Assembly (NCBI RefSeq): GCF_035918395.1
Contig: NZ_CP142362.1
Location: 1,711,501-1,775,500, forward strand
Direction of reading: 5' to 3'
DNA length: 64,000 nt
Origin: Mycolicibacterium sp. ND9-15
Lineage (GTDB): Bacteria; Actinomycetota; Actinomycetes; Mycobacteriales; Mycobacteriaceae
Part shown: in pieces, positions 25,296 to 33,596 of the stretch
How the letters are laid out: every line of letters begins with the position of its first letter
Numbering within the stretch: position 1 is the stretch's first letter
Notes under the pieces: model-generated
The model's database searches: none
What the model was told of the DNA's origin: nothing
The model's input: only the letters and a program-made list of their open reading frames with translations
Made by a program: the position numbers and the translations under genes

Positions 25296-26897
25296 ATGAG
25301 CGATGACCTGCTGCGCCATCCCATCCACTCCGGGCACCTCACGGTCGGGGCGCTCAAGCGGAACAAGGACAGGCCGGTGTTGTTCCTCGGCGACACGACG
25401 CTGACCGGCGGACAGCTCGCCGAGCGCATCAGCCAGTACATTCAGGCGTTCGAAGCGCTCGGCGCAGGCTCGGGCACCGCCACGGGCCTGCTGTCGCTGA
25501 ACCGCCCGGAGGTGCTGATGATCATCGGCGCCGGGCAGACGCAAGGTTACCGCCGCACCGCACTACACCCTCTCGGTTCGCTGGACGACCACGCGTACGT
25601 GTTGAACGACGCCGGGGTCACGTCGCTGATCATCGACCCGAACCCGATGTTCGTCGAGCGGGCGCTCGGGCTGCTGGAGAAGGTGCCCGCGCTCAAGCAG
25701 GTGCTGACGATCGGACCGGTCCCCGCGGAGTTGGAGGGCGTCGGGGTCGACCTGACCGCCGAGGCCGCCAAGTACTCGCCTCAGCCGCTGGTGGCCGCGG
25801 ACCTGCGGCCCGACCACATCGGCGGGATGGCCTACACCGGCGGCACCACCGGAAAGCCCAAGGGCGTCATCGGCACCGTGCAGTCGATCACCACGATGAC
25901 GACAATCCAGTTGGCCGAGTGGGAGTGGCCGCAGCATCCGAAGTTCTTGATGTGCACGCCGCTGTCGCACGCCGGCGCGGCGTTCTTCGTGCCGACGATC
26001 ATCAAGGGCGGTGAGTTGTTCGTCTTGACGAAGTTCGACCCGGCAGAGGTGCTGCGGGTGATCGAGGAGCAGAAGATCACCGCGACGATGCTGGTGCCGT
26101 CGATGATCTACGCGCTGATGGACCATCCGGACTCCCGGACGCGGGATCTGTCGTCGTTGGAGACGGTGTACTACGGGGCCTCGGCGATGAACCCGGTGCG
26201 GCTGAAGGAGGCTCTCAGCCGGTTCGGGCCGATCTTCGCGCAGTACTACGGTCAGTCCGAGGCGCCGATGGTGATCACCTACCTGGCCAAGGACGATCAC
26301 GACGAGAAGCGGTTGACCTCGTGTGGCCGGCCCACGGTGTTCGCGCGGGTGGCGCTATTGGGCGACGACGGCCAGCCCGTTCCGCAGGGCGAGGTAGGCG
26401 AGATCTGTGTGTCGGGGCCTTTGGTGTCAGGCGGCTACTGGAACAAGCCGGAGGCGACGGCCGAAACGTTCCGCGACGGCTGGATGCACACCGGCGATCT
26501 GGCCCGTGAGGACTCCGATGGCTTCTACTTCATCGTCGACCGGACGAAGGACATGATCGTGACCGGCGGCTTCAACGTCTTTCCTCGTGAGGTGGAAGAT
26601 GTTGTCGCAGAACATCCTTCGGTCGCGCAGGTTTGCGTGATCGGCACCCCGGACGAGAAGTGGGGTGAGGCGGTGACGGCGGTGGTCGTGTTGCGTCCGG
26701 ACGCCGACGGCTCCGACGATGCGGTGGCCCGCATGACCGCCGAGATCCAGGCCGCCGTCAAGGAGCGCAAGGGTTCGGTGCAGTCGCCCAAGCAGGTGAT
26801 CGTCGTCGACTCGGTGCCGGTGACCGCGCTGGGCAAGCCGGACAAGAAGGCGGTGCGGGCGCAGTTCTGGGAAGGTTCGGACCGGGCCGTCGGCTAG
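25296..26897 (+). CDS. fadD8: Fatty-acid/steroid-acid CoA ligase FadD8
   Basis: A 533-residue acyl-CoA synthetase matching FadD8 (Rv0551c) in position and in phrases such as FLGDTTLTGGQLAERISQYI. The P-loop is YTGGTTGKPKG near residue 185, the hinge is DRTKDMIVTGGFNVFPRE and the C-terminal lysine motif is LGKPDKK. A typical set of A1-A10 motifs is present. A KstR-type operator overlaps its promoter, pointing to induction during cholesterol or long-chain acid use. The mRNA looks leaderless (probable -10 eight bases before ATG). A 16-bp inverted repeat follows the gene. Confidence 0.9.
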   Translation: MSDDLLRHPIHSGHLTVGALKRNKDRPVLFLGDTTLTGGQLAERISQYIQAFEALGAGSGTATGLLSLNRPEVLMIIGAGQTQGYRRTALHPLGSLDDHAYVLNDAGVTSLIIDPNPMFVERALGLLEKVPALKQVLTIGPVPAELEGVGVDLTAEAAKYSPQPLVAADLRPDHIGGMAYTGGTTGKPKGVIGTVQSITTMTTIQLAEWEWPQHPKFLMCTPLSHAGAAFFVPTIIKGGELFVLTKFDPAEVLRVIEEQKITATMLVPSMIYALMDHPDSRTRDLSSLETVYYGASAMNPVRLKEALSRFGPIFAQYYGQSEAPMVITYLAKDDHDEKRLTSCGRPTVFARVALLGDDGQPVPQGEVGEICVSGPLVSGGYWNKPEATAETFRDGWMHTGDLAREDSDGFYFIVDRTKDMIVTGGFNVFPREVEDVVAEHPSVAQVCVIGTPDEKWGEAVTAVVVLRPDADGSDDAVARMTAEIQAAVKERKGSVQSPKQVIVVDSVPVTALGKPDKKAVRAQFWEGSDRAVG

Positions 26898-26915
26898 GGC
26901 GTCGCCGCCCGTCGT

Positions 26916-26980
26916 GCGCGAGCGACCGCGTTTGTACGTTTGATCGCGGCGTGTCGGCGGGCAGACGCGGTCGCTCGCGC
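26916..26980. terminator. Long hairpin between convergent fadD8 and rmf-like gene
   Basis: Perfect 16-bp arms GCGCGAGCGACCGCGT (26916-26931) and ACGCGGTCGCTCGCGC (26965-26980) with a 33-base loop. It lies 19 bases after the fadD8 stop and 9 bases from the end of the convergent gene, so it can end both transcripts. No T-run. Confidence 0.7.
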
Positions 26981-26988
26981 TGGGAAGG

Positions 26989-27198
26989 TCAGTCCAGGAG
27001 GGCGTCTATTTCCGCGGCGAACCGAGCGATCCGCTCCTGTTCGCTGGGAATCCCGTGGTTCTCGTCGGCGGCGCGTTGCCAGCCCAGCCGCCACATTCTC
27101 GCGACTGCCCGGTCCCCGAGTCCCGCGTACGGGTTGACGAGGGTATGCGGGAACGCCTTGCGGCCGTCGCGGTACGCCGTGACCAACCTGTGCGTCAT
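26989..27198 (-). CDS. Rmf/CrpP-like small protein
   Basis: A 69-residue protein starting MTHRLVTAYRDGRKAFPHTL. The spacing of YRDG, VNPYAG, MWRLGWQRA resembles ribosome modulation factor (Rmf/CrpP fold), where a basic helix-turn-helix binds the ribosome during stationary phase. The C-terminal part (QERIARFAAEIDALLD) is an acidic helix. The ATG at 27198 is the first start giving this N-terminus; the open frame above it is antisense to the HAD gene. The 186-base divergent leader contains two hairpins. The function is inferred from pattern only. Confidence 0.65.
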   Translation of the reverse strand: MTHRLVTAYRDGRKAFPHTLVNPYAGLGDRAVARMWRLGWQRAADENHGIPSEQERIARFAAEIDALLD

Positions 27199-27274
27199 AG
27201 GTACTAACTGTCCTGCGCGAGCAGACGTCAGGTGCTCCGACACGCCGCAAGAAAGAAGCAGTTTGCCGTCGACG

Positions 27275-27304
27275 CGGGTGCGGCGCACCCGAGCCCCGAA
27301 GGGG
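27275..27304. promoter_or_regulatory. Two tandem hairpins in the rmf-like/HAD intergenic region
   Basis: CGGGTGC (27275-27281) pairs with GCACCCG (27285-27291) around a 3-base loop, followed three bases later by CCCC gaa GGGG (27294-27304). They lie about 77-106 bases upstream of the rmf-like start (minus strand) and could be a structured 5' leader or an attenuator. Confidence 0.4.
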
Positions 27305-27384
27305 CGGCCGCCAAGACCACAACCAAACAGCAATGAGAAGTGCTGTACCACAAAGAAACTCGACTCGCAGGTAGTATCGGGGCA

Positions 27385-28071
27385 ATGAGTCAGGTCAAGG
27401 CAGTGCTCTTCGACTTCTCCGGCACGCTGTTCCGCCTCGAGGAGGACGACAGCTGGTTCCACGGCATGGAGGTCGACGACCGCGAGGTCGACGGGCATGT
27501 GCAGGCCGAGTTGATGCGCCGGATGACAGCGCCCACCGGCCAGCACGTCGACATGGGCCCCGACGAGTATCACGCCTGGGTGAACCGCGATCTCGCCCCG
27601 CACCTGCACCGCGAGGCGTACCTGCACGTGCTGCGGGAGTCCGGGCTGGCCGACGAGCATGCCGAGTCGCTCTACGGTCTGCTGATCGACCCGCTGAACT
27701 GGACGCCGTACCCCGACACCGCCGATGTGTTGCGCAACCTGAGTCGGCAGGGGATCAAGACCGCGGTGGTGTCCAACATCGGGTTCGACGTGCGCGCCGC
27801 CTTCGAGTCGATCGGCGTCGCGGAGTTCGTCGACGAGTTCGTGCTGTCGTTCGAGGTCGGCGCCGTCAAACCGGACGCGGCGATCTTCGAGACCGCGTTG
27901 GCCCGGCTGGGCGTGGCGCCCGGCGACGCCGTCATGGTCGGCGACAGCGACGAGGCCGACGGTGGCGCTCGCGCGCTGGGCTGCGGATTCGCCCTCGTCG
28001 ATCCGCTGCCGACCACCGAGCGCGCCGACGGGCTGCGCACAGCGCTGTCCGATTTCGGCGTACAGGTCTAG
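27385..28071 (+). CDS. HAD-family hydrolase
   Basis: A 228-residue HAD-like protein. The nucleophile motif is VLFDFSGTLF (Asp10); the second acid of DxD is serine, as in many actinobacterial members, so classical phosphatase activity is uncertain. The cap domain is helical (about 15-95), motif II is TAVVSN near 128, the lysine is in GAVKPDAAIF and motif III is VMVGDSDEADGGAR. The -10-like TAGTAT lies eight bases before the ATG, so the mRNA may be leaderless. It starts a run of five same-strand genes that includes menB. Substrate unknown. Confidence 0.87.
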   Translation: MSQVKAVLFDFSGTLFRLEEDDSWFHGMEVDDREVDGHVQAELMRRMTAPTGQHVDMGPDEYHAWVNRDLAPHLHREAYLHVLRESGLADEHAESLYGLLIDPLNWTPYPDTADVLRNLSRQGIKTAVVSNIGFDVRAAFESIGVAEFVDEFVLSFEVGAVKPDAAIFETALARLGVAPGDAVMVGDSDEADGGARALGCGFALVDPLPTTERADGLRTALSDFGVQV

Positions 28072-28076
28072 CCGGT

Positions 28077-28523
28077 ATGGGCACGGCGCCAAGGTGGCTC
28101 AAGCACGTCAACAAGCCGGTGATGATGCTCCTGCGCCTCGGGTTGCCGATCTCGCGGCACGAATCCCCCGTCGTGTTGACCGCGCCGGGCCGCAGAACGG
28201 GTAAGCCCCGGTCGACGCCGGTGACCCCGATGCTCATCGACGGCGCCCGCTACGTCGTCAACGGCTATCCCGGCGCGGACTGGGTGCGCAACGTCCGCGC
28301 GGCGGAGGAGGTCACGCTGAGGCAGGGTAGGCGCGCCGAGCGGGTCCGCCTGGTCGAGTTGACGCCGGAAGAGGCGCGGCCGGTGCTGCGGGAGTTTCCC
28401 GTGCAGGTTCCCGTCGGCGTTGACGTGATGAAACGCGCCGGTGTGCTGAAGTTCGGGACCGTCGACGAGCTCGAAGGCCTGGCGGGACGTCTCGCGGTGT
28501 TCCGCATCGAGCCGATCACGTAG
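28077..28523 (+). CDS. Ddn-like F420-dependent reductase, copy A
   Basis: A 148-residue DUF385/nitroreductase family protein. The N-terminal WLKHVNKPVMMLLRLG is an amphipathic helix. The F420-phosphate strand-turn is VVLTAPGRRTGKPRSTPVTP and the C-terminal part has GADWVRNVRAAEEVTL. Ddn-type enzymes use F420H2 to reduce menaquinone and nitroimidazoles at the membrane. It lies 5 bases after the HAD gene and 10 before a close paralogue (copy B), so the pair is a tandem duplication. See copy B for the link to menB. Confidence 0.88.
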   Translation: MGTAPRWLKHVNKPVMMLLRLGLPISRHESPVVLTAPGRRTGKPRSTPVTPMLIDGARYVVNGYPGADWVRNVRAAEEVTLRQGRRAERVRLVELTPEEARPVLREFPVQVPVGVDVMKRAGVLKFGTVDELEGLAGRLAVFRIEPIT

Positions 28524-28533
28524 CGTTTCCGCC

Positions 28534-28983
28534 GTGTCCGACATTCGATTGCCGTGGTGGTTGAAGTACGTCAACAAGGGGATGATCGGCCTGCAGAAGC
28601 TGGGCGTTCTCGGCGAGAAGGGCCCCGTCGTGCTGTCCGTGCCGGGGCGAAAAACCGGCAAGCGACGGTCCACCCCGGTCACCCCGATGCTCGTCGACGG
28701 ACAGCGGTATGTGGTCGGCGGGGTGCCCGGCTCCGACTGGGCGGCCAACGTCAGGGCCGCCGGTGAGGCCACGCTGCACATCGGTCGTCGCAGCGAGCGC
28801 GTGCGGATGGTGGAGATGCCCGTCGACGAGGCGCGACCGCTGCTGCGCGAGTTCCCGTCGAGGGTGCCCACCGGTGTCGACTTCATCAAGAACGCGGGAC
28901 TGGTCACCGGACCCGACCCCGACGAGTTCGAGGCACTCGCGGGTCGGTGCCCGGTTTTCCGCGTCGATAAGGTAACCCTATGA
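28534..28983 (+). CDS. Ddn-like F420-dependent reductase, copy B
   Basis: A 149-residue paralogue of copy A with the same layout: WLKYVNKGMIGLQKLG, VVLSVPGRKTGKRRSTPVTP, GSDWAANVRAAGEATL. It has a GTG start at 28534. Its last codons overlap the menB start (ATGA junction at 28980-28983), so it is translationally coupled to a menaquinone biosynthesis enzyme. That suggests, but does not prove, that the enzyme acts on the menaquinone pool with F420H2 as donor. Confidence 0.88.
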   Translation: MSDIRLPWWLKYVNKGMIGLQKLGVLGEKGPVVLSVPGRKTGKRRSTPVTPMLVDGQRYVVGGVPGSDWAANVRAAGEATLHIGRRSERVRMVEMPVDEARPLLREFPSRVPTGVDFIKNAGLVTGPDPDEFEALAGRCPVFRVDKVTL

Positions 28984-29891
28984 GCGCCAACCCGTTTGAC
29001 CCCGCCCGTTGGCAACCCATCGACGGCTTCGGGCTGACCGACATCACCTATCACCGCCACGTCGCCGACGGCGCGCCGCAGCCGACGGTGCGCGTCGCGT
29101 TCGACCGGCCGGAGGTGCGCAACGCGTTTCGTCCGCACACCGTCGACGAGTTGTACCGCGTGCTCGACCACGCCCGGATGTCGTCGGACGTCGGCGTGGT
29201 GCTGCTGACCGGTAACGGCCCGTCGCCCAAGGACGGCGGGTGGGCGTTCTGCTCCGGCGGCGACCAGCGCATCCGCGGCCGCAGCGGCTACCAGTACGCC
29301 TCCGGCGAGACCGCCGAGACCGTCGACCCGGCGCGCGCCGGCCGGCTGCACATCCTCGAGGTGCAGCGGCTGATCCGGTTCATGCCCAAGCCCGTGATCT
29401 GCCTGGTCAACGGCTGGGCCGCCGGCGGCGGGCACAGCCTGCACGCGGTCTGCGACCTGACGCTGGCCAGCCGCGAGCACGGCCGGTTCAAGCAGACCGA
29501 CGCCGATGTCGGCAGCTTCGACGGCGGTTACGGCAGCGCTTATCTGGCCAAGCAGGTCGGTCAAAAGTTCGCCCGCGAGATCTTCTTCCTCGGCAGGGCC
29601 TACACCGCCGAGCAGATGCACGCGATGGGGGCGGTCAACGAGGTCGTCGACCATGCCGAGTTGGAGAGCGTCGCGCTGGGGTGGGCGGCGGAGATCAACG
29701 GCAAGTCGCCACAAGCGATTCGGATGCTCAAGTACGCGTTCAACCTCACCGACGACGGGCTGGTGGGCCAGCAGTTGTTCGCGGGCGAGGCGACGCGGTT
29801 GGCGTACATGACCGATGAGGCGGTCGAGGGCCGCGACGCGTTCCTTCAGAAGCGCGACCCCGACTGGTCCAGCTTCCCGCGGTACTTCTGA
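28980..29891 (+). CDS. menB: 1,4-Dihydroxy-2-naphthoyl-CoA synthase
   Basis: A 303-residue crotonase-fold enzyme. It closes the second ring from o-succinylbenzoyl-CoA. Landmarks are VRVAFDRPEVRNAFRP, the oxyanion hole FCSGGDQRIRG and GWAAGGGHSLHAVCDLTLAS, and the active-site aspartate region DADVGSFDGGYGSAYLA. The C-terminal RDPDWSSFPRYF is the MenB signature end. Start ATG overlaps copy B of the Ddn-like pair. It corresponds to Rv0548c; the vapBC3 genes that flank menB in M. tuberculosis are absent. Confidence 0.97.
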   Translation: MSANPFDPARWQPIDGFGLTDITYHRHVADGAPQPTVRVAFDRPEVRNAFRPHTVDELYRVLDHARMSSDVGVVLLTGNGPSPKDGGWAFCSGGDQRIRGRSGYQYASGETAETVDPARAGRLHILEVQRLIRFMPKPVICLVNGWAAGGGHSLHAVCDLTLASREHGRFKQTDADVGSFDGGYGSAYLAKQVGQKFAREIFFLGRAYTAEQMHAMGAVNEVVDHAELESVALGWAAEINGKSPQAIRMLKYAFNLTDDGLVGQQLFAGEATRLAYMTDEAVEGRDAFLQKRDPDWSSFPRYF

Positions 29892-29901
29892 GTGGTGGGA
29901 T

Positions 29902-29944
29902 TTCGGCGCGCTACCAGTCGCCGAGCGATCGGTAGCGCGCCGAA
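29902..29944. repeat. Shared palindromic repeat, copy 2
   Basis: Perfect 14-bp arms TTCGGCGCGCTACC (29902-29915) and GGTAGCGCGCCGAA (29931-29944) around AGTCGCCGAGCGATC, which itself can pair (TCGC/GCGA). It lies between menB and the SDR gene on the same strand. Confidence 0.88.
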
Positions 29945-29963
29945 GTCACTAGACTCGCGGCTC

Positions 29964-30848
29964 GTGAGCAAGAGCCCGCTGCGACGGTTGGCCGACCAAC
30001 TGGTGCTGACCACCATGCGCCCGCCGATCGTTCCCGAACTGCTCCAGTACCAGCCCGGCCGCGAGGTCGTCGACCTGCGCGGCAAACGCATCCTTTTGAC
30101 CGGCGCGTCGTCGGGCATCGGCGAGGCCGCCGCGGAGAAGCTCGCCCGCCGCGGCGCGACCGTCGTGGTGGCCGCGCGCCGCCGGGAACTGCTCGACGCC
30201 CTGGTCGACCGGATCGGCTCCGACGGCGGCGATGCTTGGGCACACGCCTGTGACCTGTCCGATCTCGAGGCGGTCGACGGACTCGTCGCCAGGGTCATCG
30301 AGGAACTCGGCGGCGTCGACATCCTGATCAACAACGCCGGCCGTTCGATCCGAAGGCCGCTGGCCGAGTCGCTGGAGCGCTGGCACGACGTCGAGCGCAC
30401 GATGGCGTTGAACTACTACTCGCCGCTGCGGCTGATCCGTGGTCTGGCCCCGGGCATGCGGGACCGAAAAGACGGCCACATCATCAACGTGTCGACGTGG
30501 GGTGTGCTCAGCGAGTCGTCGCCGTTGTTCTCGGTGTACAACGCGTCGAAGGCGGCGCTGACCGCGGTGAGCCGTGTCATCGAGACCGAGTGGAGTGCCG
30601 ACGGGGTGCACTCGACGACGTTGTTCTACCCGCTGGTGCACACGCCGATGATCGCACCCACCCGCGCCTACGACGGCTTGCCGGGGCTGAGCGCCGACGA
30701 GGCCGCCGACTGGATGGTCACCGCCGCCCGTGTCCGGCCCGTGCGGATCGCCCCACGCATGGCCGTCACCGCACAGGTGCTCAACAGCTTCGCCCCCGCG
30801 GTCGTCGATGTGATGATGAAACGCCAACGCGTACAACCAAATAACTGA
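29964..30848 (+). CDS. Short-chain dehydrogenase/reductase (Rv0547c homologue)
   Basis: A 294-residue SDR. After a 40-residue N-terminal extension (LADQLVLTTMRPPIVPELLQ) the cofactor motif is TGASSGIG, then NNAG near 125 and the active-site YNASK near 195. An arginine pair after strand 2 (VVVAARRRELL) favours NADPH. The substrate is unknown. The start is GTG at 29964, because the frame above runs through the palindromic repeat. It is followed after one base by an acyl-CoA ligase gene, so the two are probably one unit. Confidence 0.88.
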   Translation: MSKSPLRRLADQLVLTTMRPPIVPELLQYQPGREVVDLRGKRILLTGASSGIGEAAAEKLARRGATVVVAARRRELLDALVDRIGSDGGDAWAHACDLSDLEAVDGLVARVIEELGGVDILINNAGRSIRRPLAESLERWHDVERTMALNYYSPLRLIRGLAPGMRDRKDGHIINVSTWGVLSESSPLFSVYNASKAALTAVSRVIETEWSADGVHSTTLFYPLVHTPMIAPTRAYDGLPGLSADEAADWMVTAARVRPVRIAPRMAVTAQVLNSFAPAVVDVMMKRQRVQPNN

Positions 30849-30849
30849 T

Positions 30850-32391
30850 ATGCCCCACCCTGACATCGCGACGGTCGCCGACATCGCCCGTATCTTCGGC
30901 GCCGAGCGTCCCGACGCGGTCGCGTTGGTCGCCGGTGAGCGCACCGTGACGTTCGCCGAACTGGACGCCAGGTCCAGCAAGGCGGCCCAGACGTTGCGCG
31001 CCGCGGGTGTCGGGTTCGGTGACCGGGTCGCGTTCATCGAAAAGAACGGCGTCGAGTTCTTCGAAGTCGTCTGTGCGCTCTCTAAACTCGGCGCGGTCGT
31101 GGTCCCGATCAACTGGCGGTTGGCGCCGGTCGAGATGCTGCACATCATCGACGACGCCGGCGCGCGGGTGGTCATCGTCGGAGCCGAGTTCTTCGGCCAC
31201 GTCGAGGCAGTCGAGGACCGGCTGACAGCGCTCGTCTCCGCCATCGGCGGACACCCCCGCTGGCCGGCGTTCGACGATTGGATCGCCGGCCATCCAGCCG
31301 ACGATCCCTGCGTCACAACGCAACCCGACGACGTGGCGTTCCTGATGTACACATCGGGCACCACCGGAGCGCCCAAGGGCGTCATGCTGACCAACGACAA
31401 CTACTTCTGCAAGGCCACCGGGATCGCCGAGCGGTGGCGGTTCGACGCCGACAGCGTCAGCCTGGCGGTGATGCCGATGTTCCACATGGCGGGCTCGGGC
31501 TGGGCGCTCGTGGGGCTGTGCGAGGGCGCGCGGACCGTCGTGCTGCGTGACATCGAACCCGTCGCTATCCTTGAAGCCGTTGCTCGGCACGGTATTACAA
31601 ACATGCTGCTGGTGCCGGTGGTGATTCAGCGGCTGCTGGAGATGCCCGGTGTCGAGACTGCCGACTTCGCCAGCCTGCGGGCCATCGTCTACGGTGCATC
31701 CCCGATCACCGACGACGTTCTGGTCCGGGCGCTCGAGCGGTTCGACTGCGATCTCCTGCAGGTGTACGGGCAGACCGAAACCACCGGTTCCATCACCCAG
31801 CTCGACCGCCACGACCCCGAACTGCTGCGGTCCTGCGGCCAAGCGTTTCCGTGGGTCGAGGTGCGCATCGTGGATGACGCTGGGCGCGACGCGCCCACCG
31901 GCGCAGTCGGCGAGCTGTGGACCCGTTCGCGCCAGAACATGCGCGGCTACTGGAACAACCCGGATGCGACGGCGGCGACACTCACCCCGGATGGCTGGCT
32001 GAAGACCGGTGACGCCGGCTACCTCGACGACGAGGGCTATGTGTACCTGCATGACCGAGTCAAGGACATGATCGTCTCGGGCGGGGAGAACGTGTACCCG
32101 ACCGAGGTCGAGAACGTTCTGATGACCCACCCGGACGTCGGTGACGTAGCGGTGATCGGTGTGCCCGACCCGACGTGGGGTGAGGCGGTGAAGGCGATCG
32201 TCGTGCCCGTCGCGGGCACCTCTCCCAGCGAGGCGGAGCTGGTCGCCTATGCGCGCCGGCGGCTCGCCGGGTTCAAGCTGCCCAAGTCGGTGTCGTTCGT
32301 CAAAGACCTGCCCCGCACCCCCAGCGGCAAGGTGCTCAAGCGCGCGCTGCGCGAGCCGTATTGGGATGGCGTCGGCCGGCGAATCGGCTGA
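30850..32391 (+). CDS. Acyl-CoA synthetase (FadD type)
   Basis: A 513-residue adenylate-forming ligase with all core motifs: MYTSGTTGAPKG near residue 160, MFHMAGSGWALVG, VYGQTETTGSITQ, DRVKDMIVSGGENVYPTEVE and TPSGKVLKRALREPYW. It starts with ATG one base after the SDR stop. A ligase plus an SDR plus a nearby VOC protein suggests a small catabolic unit, but the acid activated is unknown. It is extra relative to the M. tuberculosis order between Rv0547c and Rv0546c. Confidence 0.9.
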   Translation: MPHPDIATVADIARIFGAERPDAVALVAGERTVTFAELDARSSKAAQTLRAAGVGFGDRVAFIEKNGVEFFEVVCALSKLGAVVVPINWRLAPVEMLHIIDDAGARVVIVGAEFFGHVEAVEDRLTALVSAIGGHPRWPAFDDWIAGHPADDPCVTTQPDDVAFLMYTSGTTGAPKGVMLTNDNYFCKATGIAERWRFDADSVSLAVMPMFHMAGSGWALVGLCEGARTVVLRDIEPVAILEAVARHGITNMLLVPVVIQRLLEMPGVETADFASLRAIVYGASPITDDVLVRALERFDCDLLQVYGQTETTGSITQLDRHDPELLRSCGQAFPWVEVRIVDDAGRDAPTGAVGELWTRSRQNMRGYWNNPDATAATLTPDGWLKTGDAGYLDDEGYVYLHDRVKDMIVSGGENVYPTEVENVLMTHPDVGDVAVIGVPDPTWGEAVKAIVVPVAGTSPSEAELVAYARRRLAGFKLPKSVSFVKDLPRTPSGKVLKRALREPYWDGVGRRIG

Positions 32392-32413
32392 CGCGTCGTG
32401 ATAGACACGAGTC

Positions 32414-32785
32414 ATGGAGATTCTGGCCAGCCGCATGCTCATTCGGCCGGTGGACTACCAGCGTTCGCTGCGGTTCTATCGCGACGAGCTGGGGTTGGCG
32501 ATCGCCCGGGACTACGGCGCGGGCACCGTCTTCTACGCCGGGCAGTCGCTGATCGAACTCGCCGGCCACGGCGCACCGCGCGCGGGCGGCACGATGTGGC
32601 TGCAGGTCCGCGACATCTACGCCGCCGAACAGGAATTGTCGGCTCACGGCGTGCCGATCGCGCGGGAGGCCCGTCAAGAGCCGTGGGGACTGCACGAGAT
32701 GCACGTCAACGACCCCGACGGCGTTCTGTTGATCTTCGTCGAGGTACCCGACACGCACCCGCTGCGCCGCGACACCCGGCAGTGA
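32414..32785 (+). CDS. VOC (glyoxalase-like) family protein
   Basis: A 123-residue vicinal-oxygen-chelate protein with two beta-alpha-beta-beta-beta modules: ILASRMLIRPVDYQRSLRFY, DELGLAIARDY and later VRDIYAAEQELSAHGVP, LHEMHVNDPDGVLLIFVE. The metal ligands expected are Glu/His in IELAGHG and LHEMHV and Glu in FVEVP. Members include dioxygenases, isomerases and resistance proteins. It corresponds to Rv0546c. Substrate unknown. Confidence 0.86.
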   Translation: MEILASRMLIRPVDYQRSLRFYRDELGLAIARDYGAGTVFYAGQSLIELAGHGAPRAGGTMWLQVRDIYAAEQELSAHGVPIAREARQEPWGLHEMHVNDPDGVLLIFVEVPDTHPLRRDTRQ

Positions 32786-32821
32786 CTGCCGCACCGGCGA
32801 TTGTGCCGTGCGCCCGTGCGG

Positions 32822-33202
32822 TCAGGAGATGAGCAGGAGCGCGGAAGTGATGAGCATGACGACGGCGGTGAGGCCATGGACTCCGAGCGCGATGGACTTG
32901 GCTCCGCCGTTGCGGAGCACGATGGCCGCGTCGGCGAGCGGAACGATGGTGGCGGCCATGATGGTCCAGCCGAGCAGATGGGTCGCGCCCGCGATCATCA
33001 GGATGACGACGAACAACCCCGATGCGATGTCGCGAACGCCCTTGACGCTGGCATAGGCGCGGTCGGACGGCGCGTCGAGCGCCATGGGCACGCCGTAGCC
33101 CGCAGCGGCGACGCGCGGCGCGAGGATGAATCGTGCGCCGATGAGGATGATGGCCGCGGCAATGAAGCCGGCGACGATGTAGGCGATGGTGGTGGTGGTC
33201 AT
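32822..33202 (-). CDS. DUF4267-type membrane protein
   Basis: A 126-residue protein with four membrane segments (AYIVAGFIAAAIILIGARFI, GLFVVILMIAGATHLLG, IMAATIVPLADAAIV and LTAVVMLITSALLLIS). The loop after the first helix has APRVAAAGYGVP and VKGVRDIASG, typical of DUF4267. It overlaps the upstream NIPSNAP gene by four bases (ATGA) and belongs to the unit controlled by the TetR gene at 34168. Function unknown. Confidence 0.8.
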   Translation of the reverse strand: MTTTTIAYIVAGFIAAAIILIGARFILAPRVAAAGYGVPMALDAPSDRAYASVKGVRDIASGLFVVILMIAGATHLLGWTIMAATIVPLADAAIVLRNGGAKSIALGVHGLTAVVMLITSALLLIS

Positions 33203-33540
33203 GCCCAGCGCTCCTGGAACTTCGTCGGGAAATCGGTAATCGGCGTCGACTCAAGCAATATCGACTCGACGTCGATGATCTCGCTGGAGTCGAAGCCGGC
33301 CATGTCGGCGGCGAATTCTGGGGTGCCCATGATGCGCCGTGAGATTTCTTCGGGATCGGCATCCGGTGGATATCGGATCAGAGCGACGAGTCGATGCGCG
33401 CCGCCGCTCAGCTCGGTCCACACACTGTGGGTGGTGATGCCGAATGTCTCGAAGGTTGTCGCGTGGCGGGCCCAGTGGACGGCTGCATACCGCTGCAGCG
33501 CCTCGCGTGATTGCAGCGTGTAGATCCTGAGTTGAAACAT
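33199..33540 (-). CDS. NIPSNAP family protein
   Basis: A 113-residue ferredoxin-like (dimeric alpha-beta barrel) protein. The start ATG at 33540 gives MFQLRIYTLQSREALQRYA, the NIPSNAP opening; the longer open frame has no support. VHWARHATTFETFGI and LVALIRYP follow the pattern. It lies in a three-gene TetR-controlled unit with two small membrane proteins. Role unknown. Confidence 0.83.
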   Translation of the reverse strand: MFQLRIYTLQSREALQRYAAVHWARHATTFETFGITTHSVWTELSGGAHRLVALIRYPPDADPEEISRRIMGTPEFAADMAGFDSSEIIDVESILLESTPITDFPTKFQERWA

Positions 33541-33596
33541 CGATGCTGTTCTCCTGCAGTGGACTTGGGCTGACATGGAATGGACTCGGGAGCGTG

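Noticed and set aside
28068-29714. 548-codon minus-strand frame opposite the Ddn pair and menB
   Set aside because: The plus strand holds clear families with overlaps and starts; the antisense protein is low-complexity and arginine/histidine rich.
29892-29963. Start of the SDR gene at 29892 directly after menB
   Set aside because: Those codons come from the palindromic repeat; the GTG at 29964 gives the usual SDR N-terminus.
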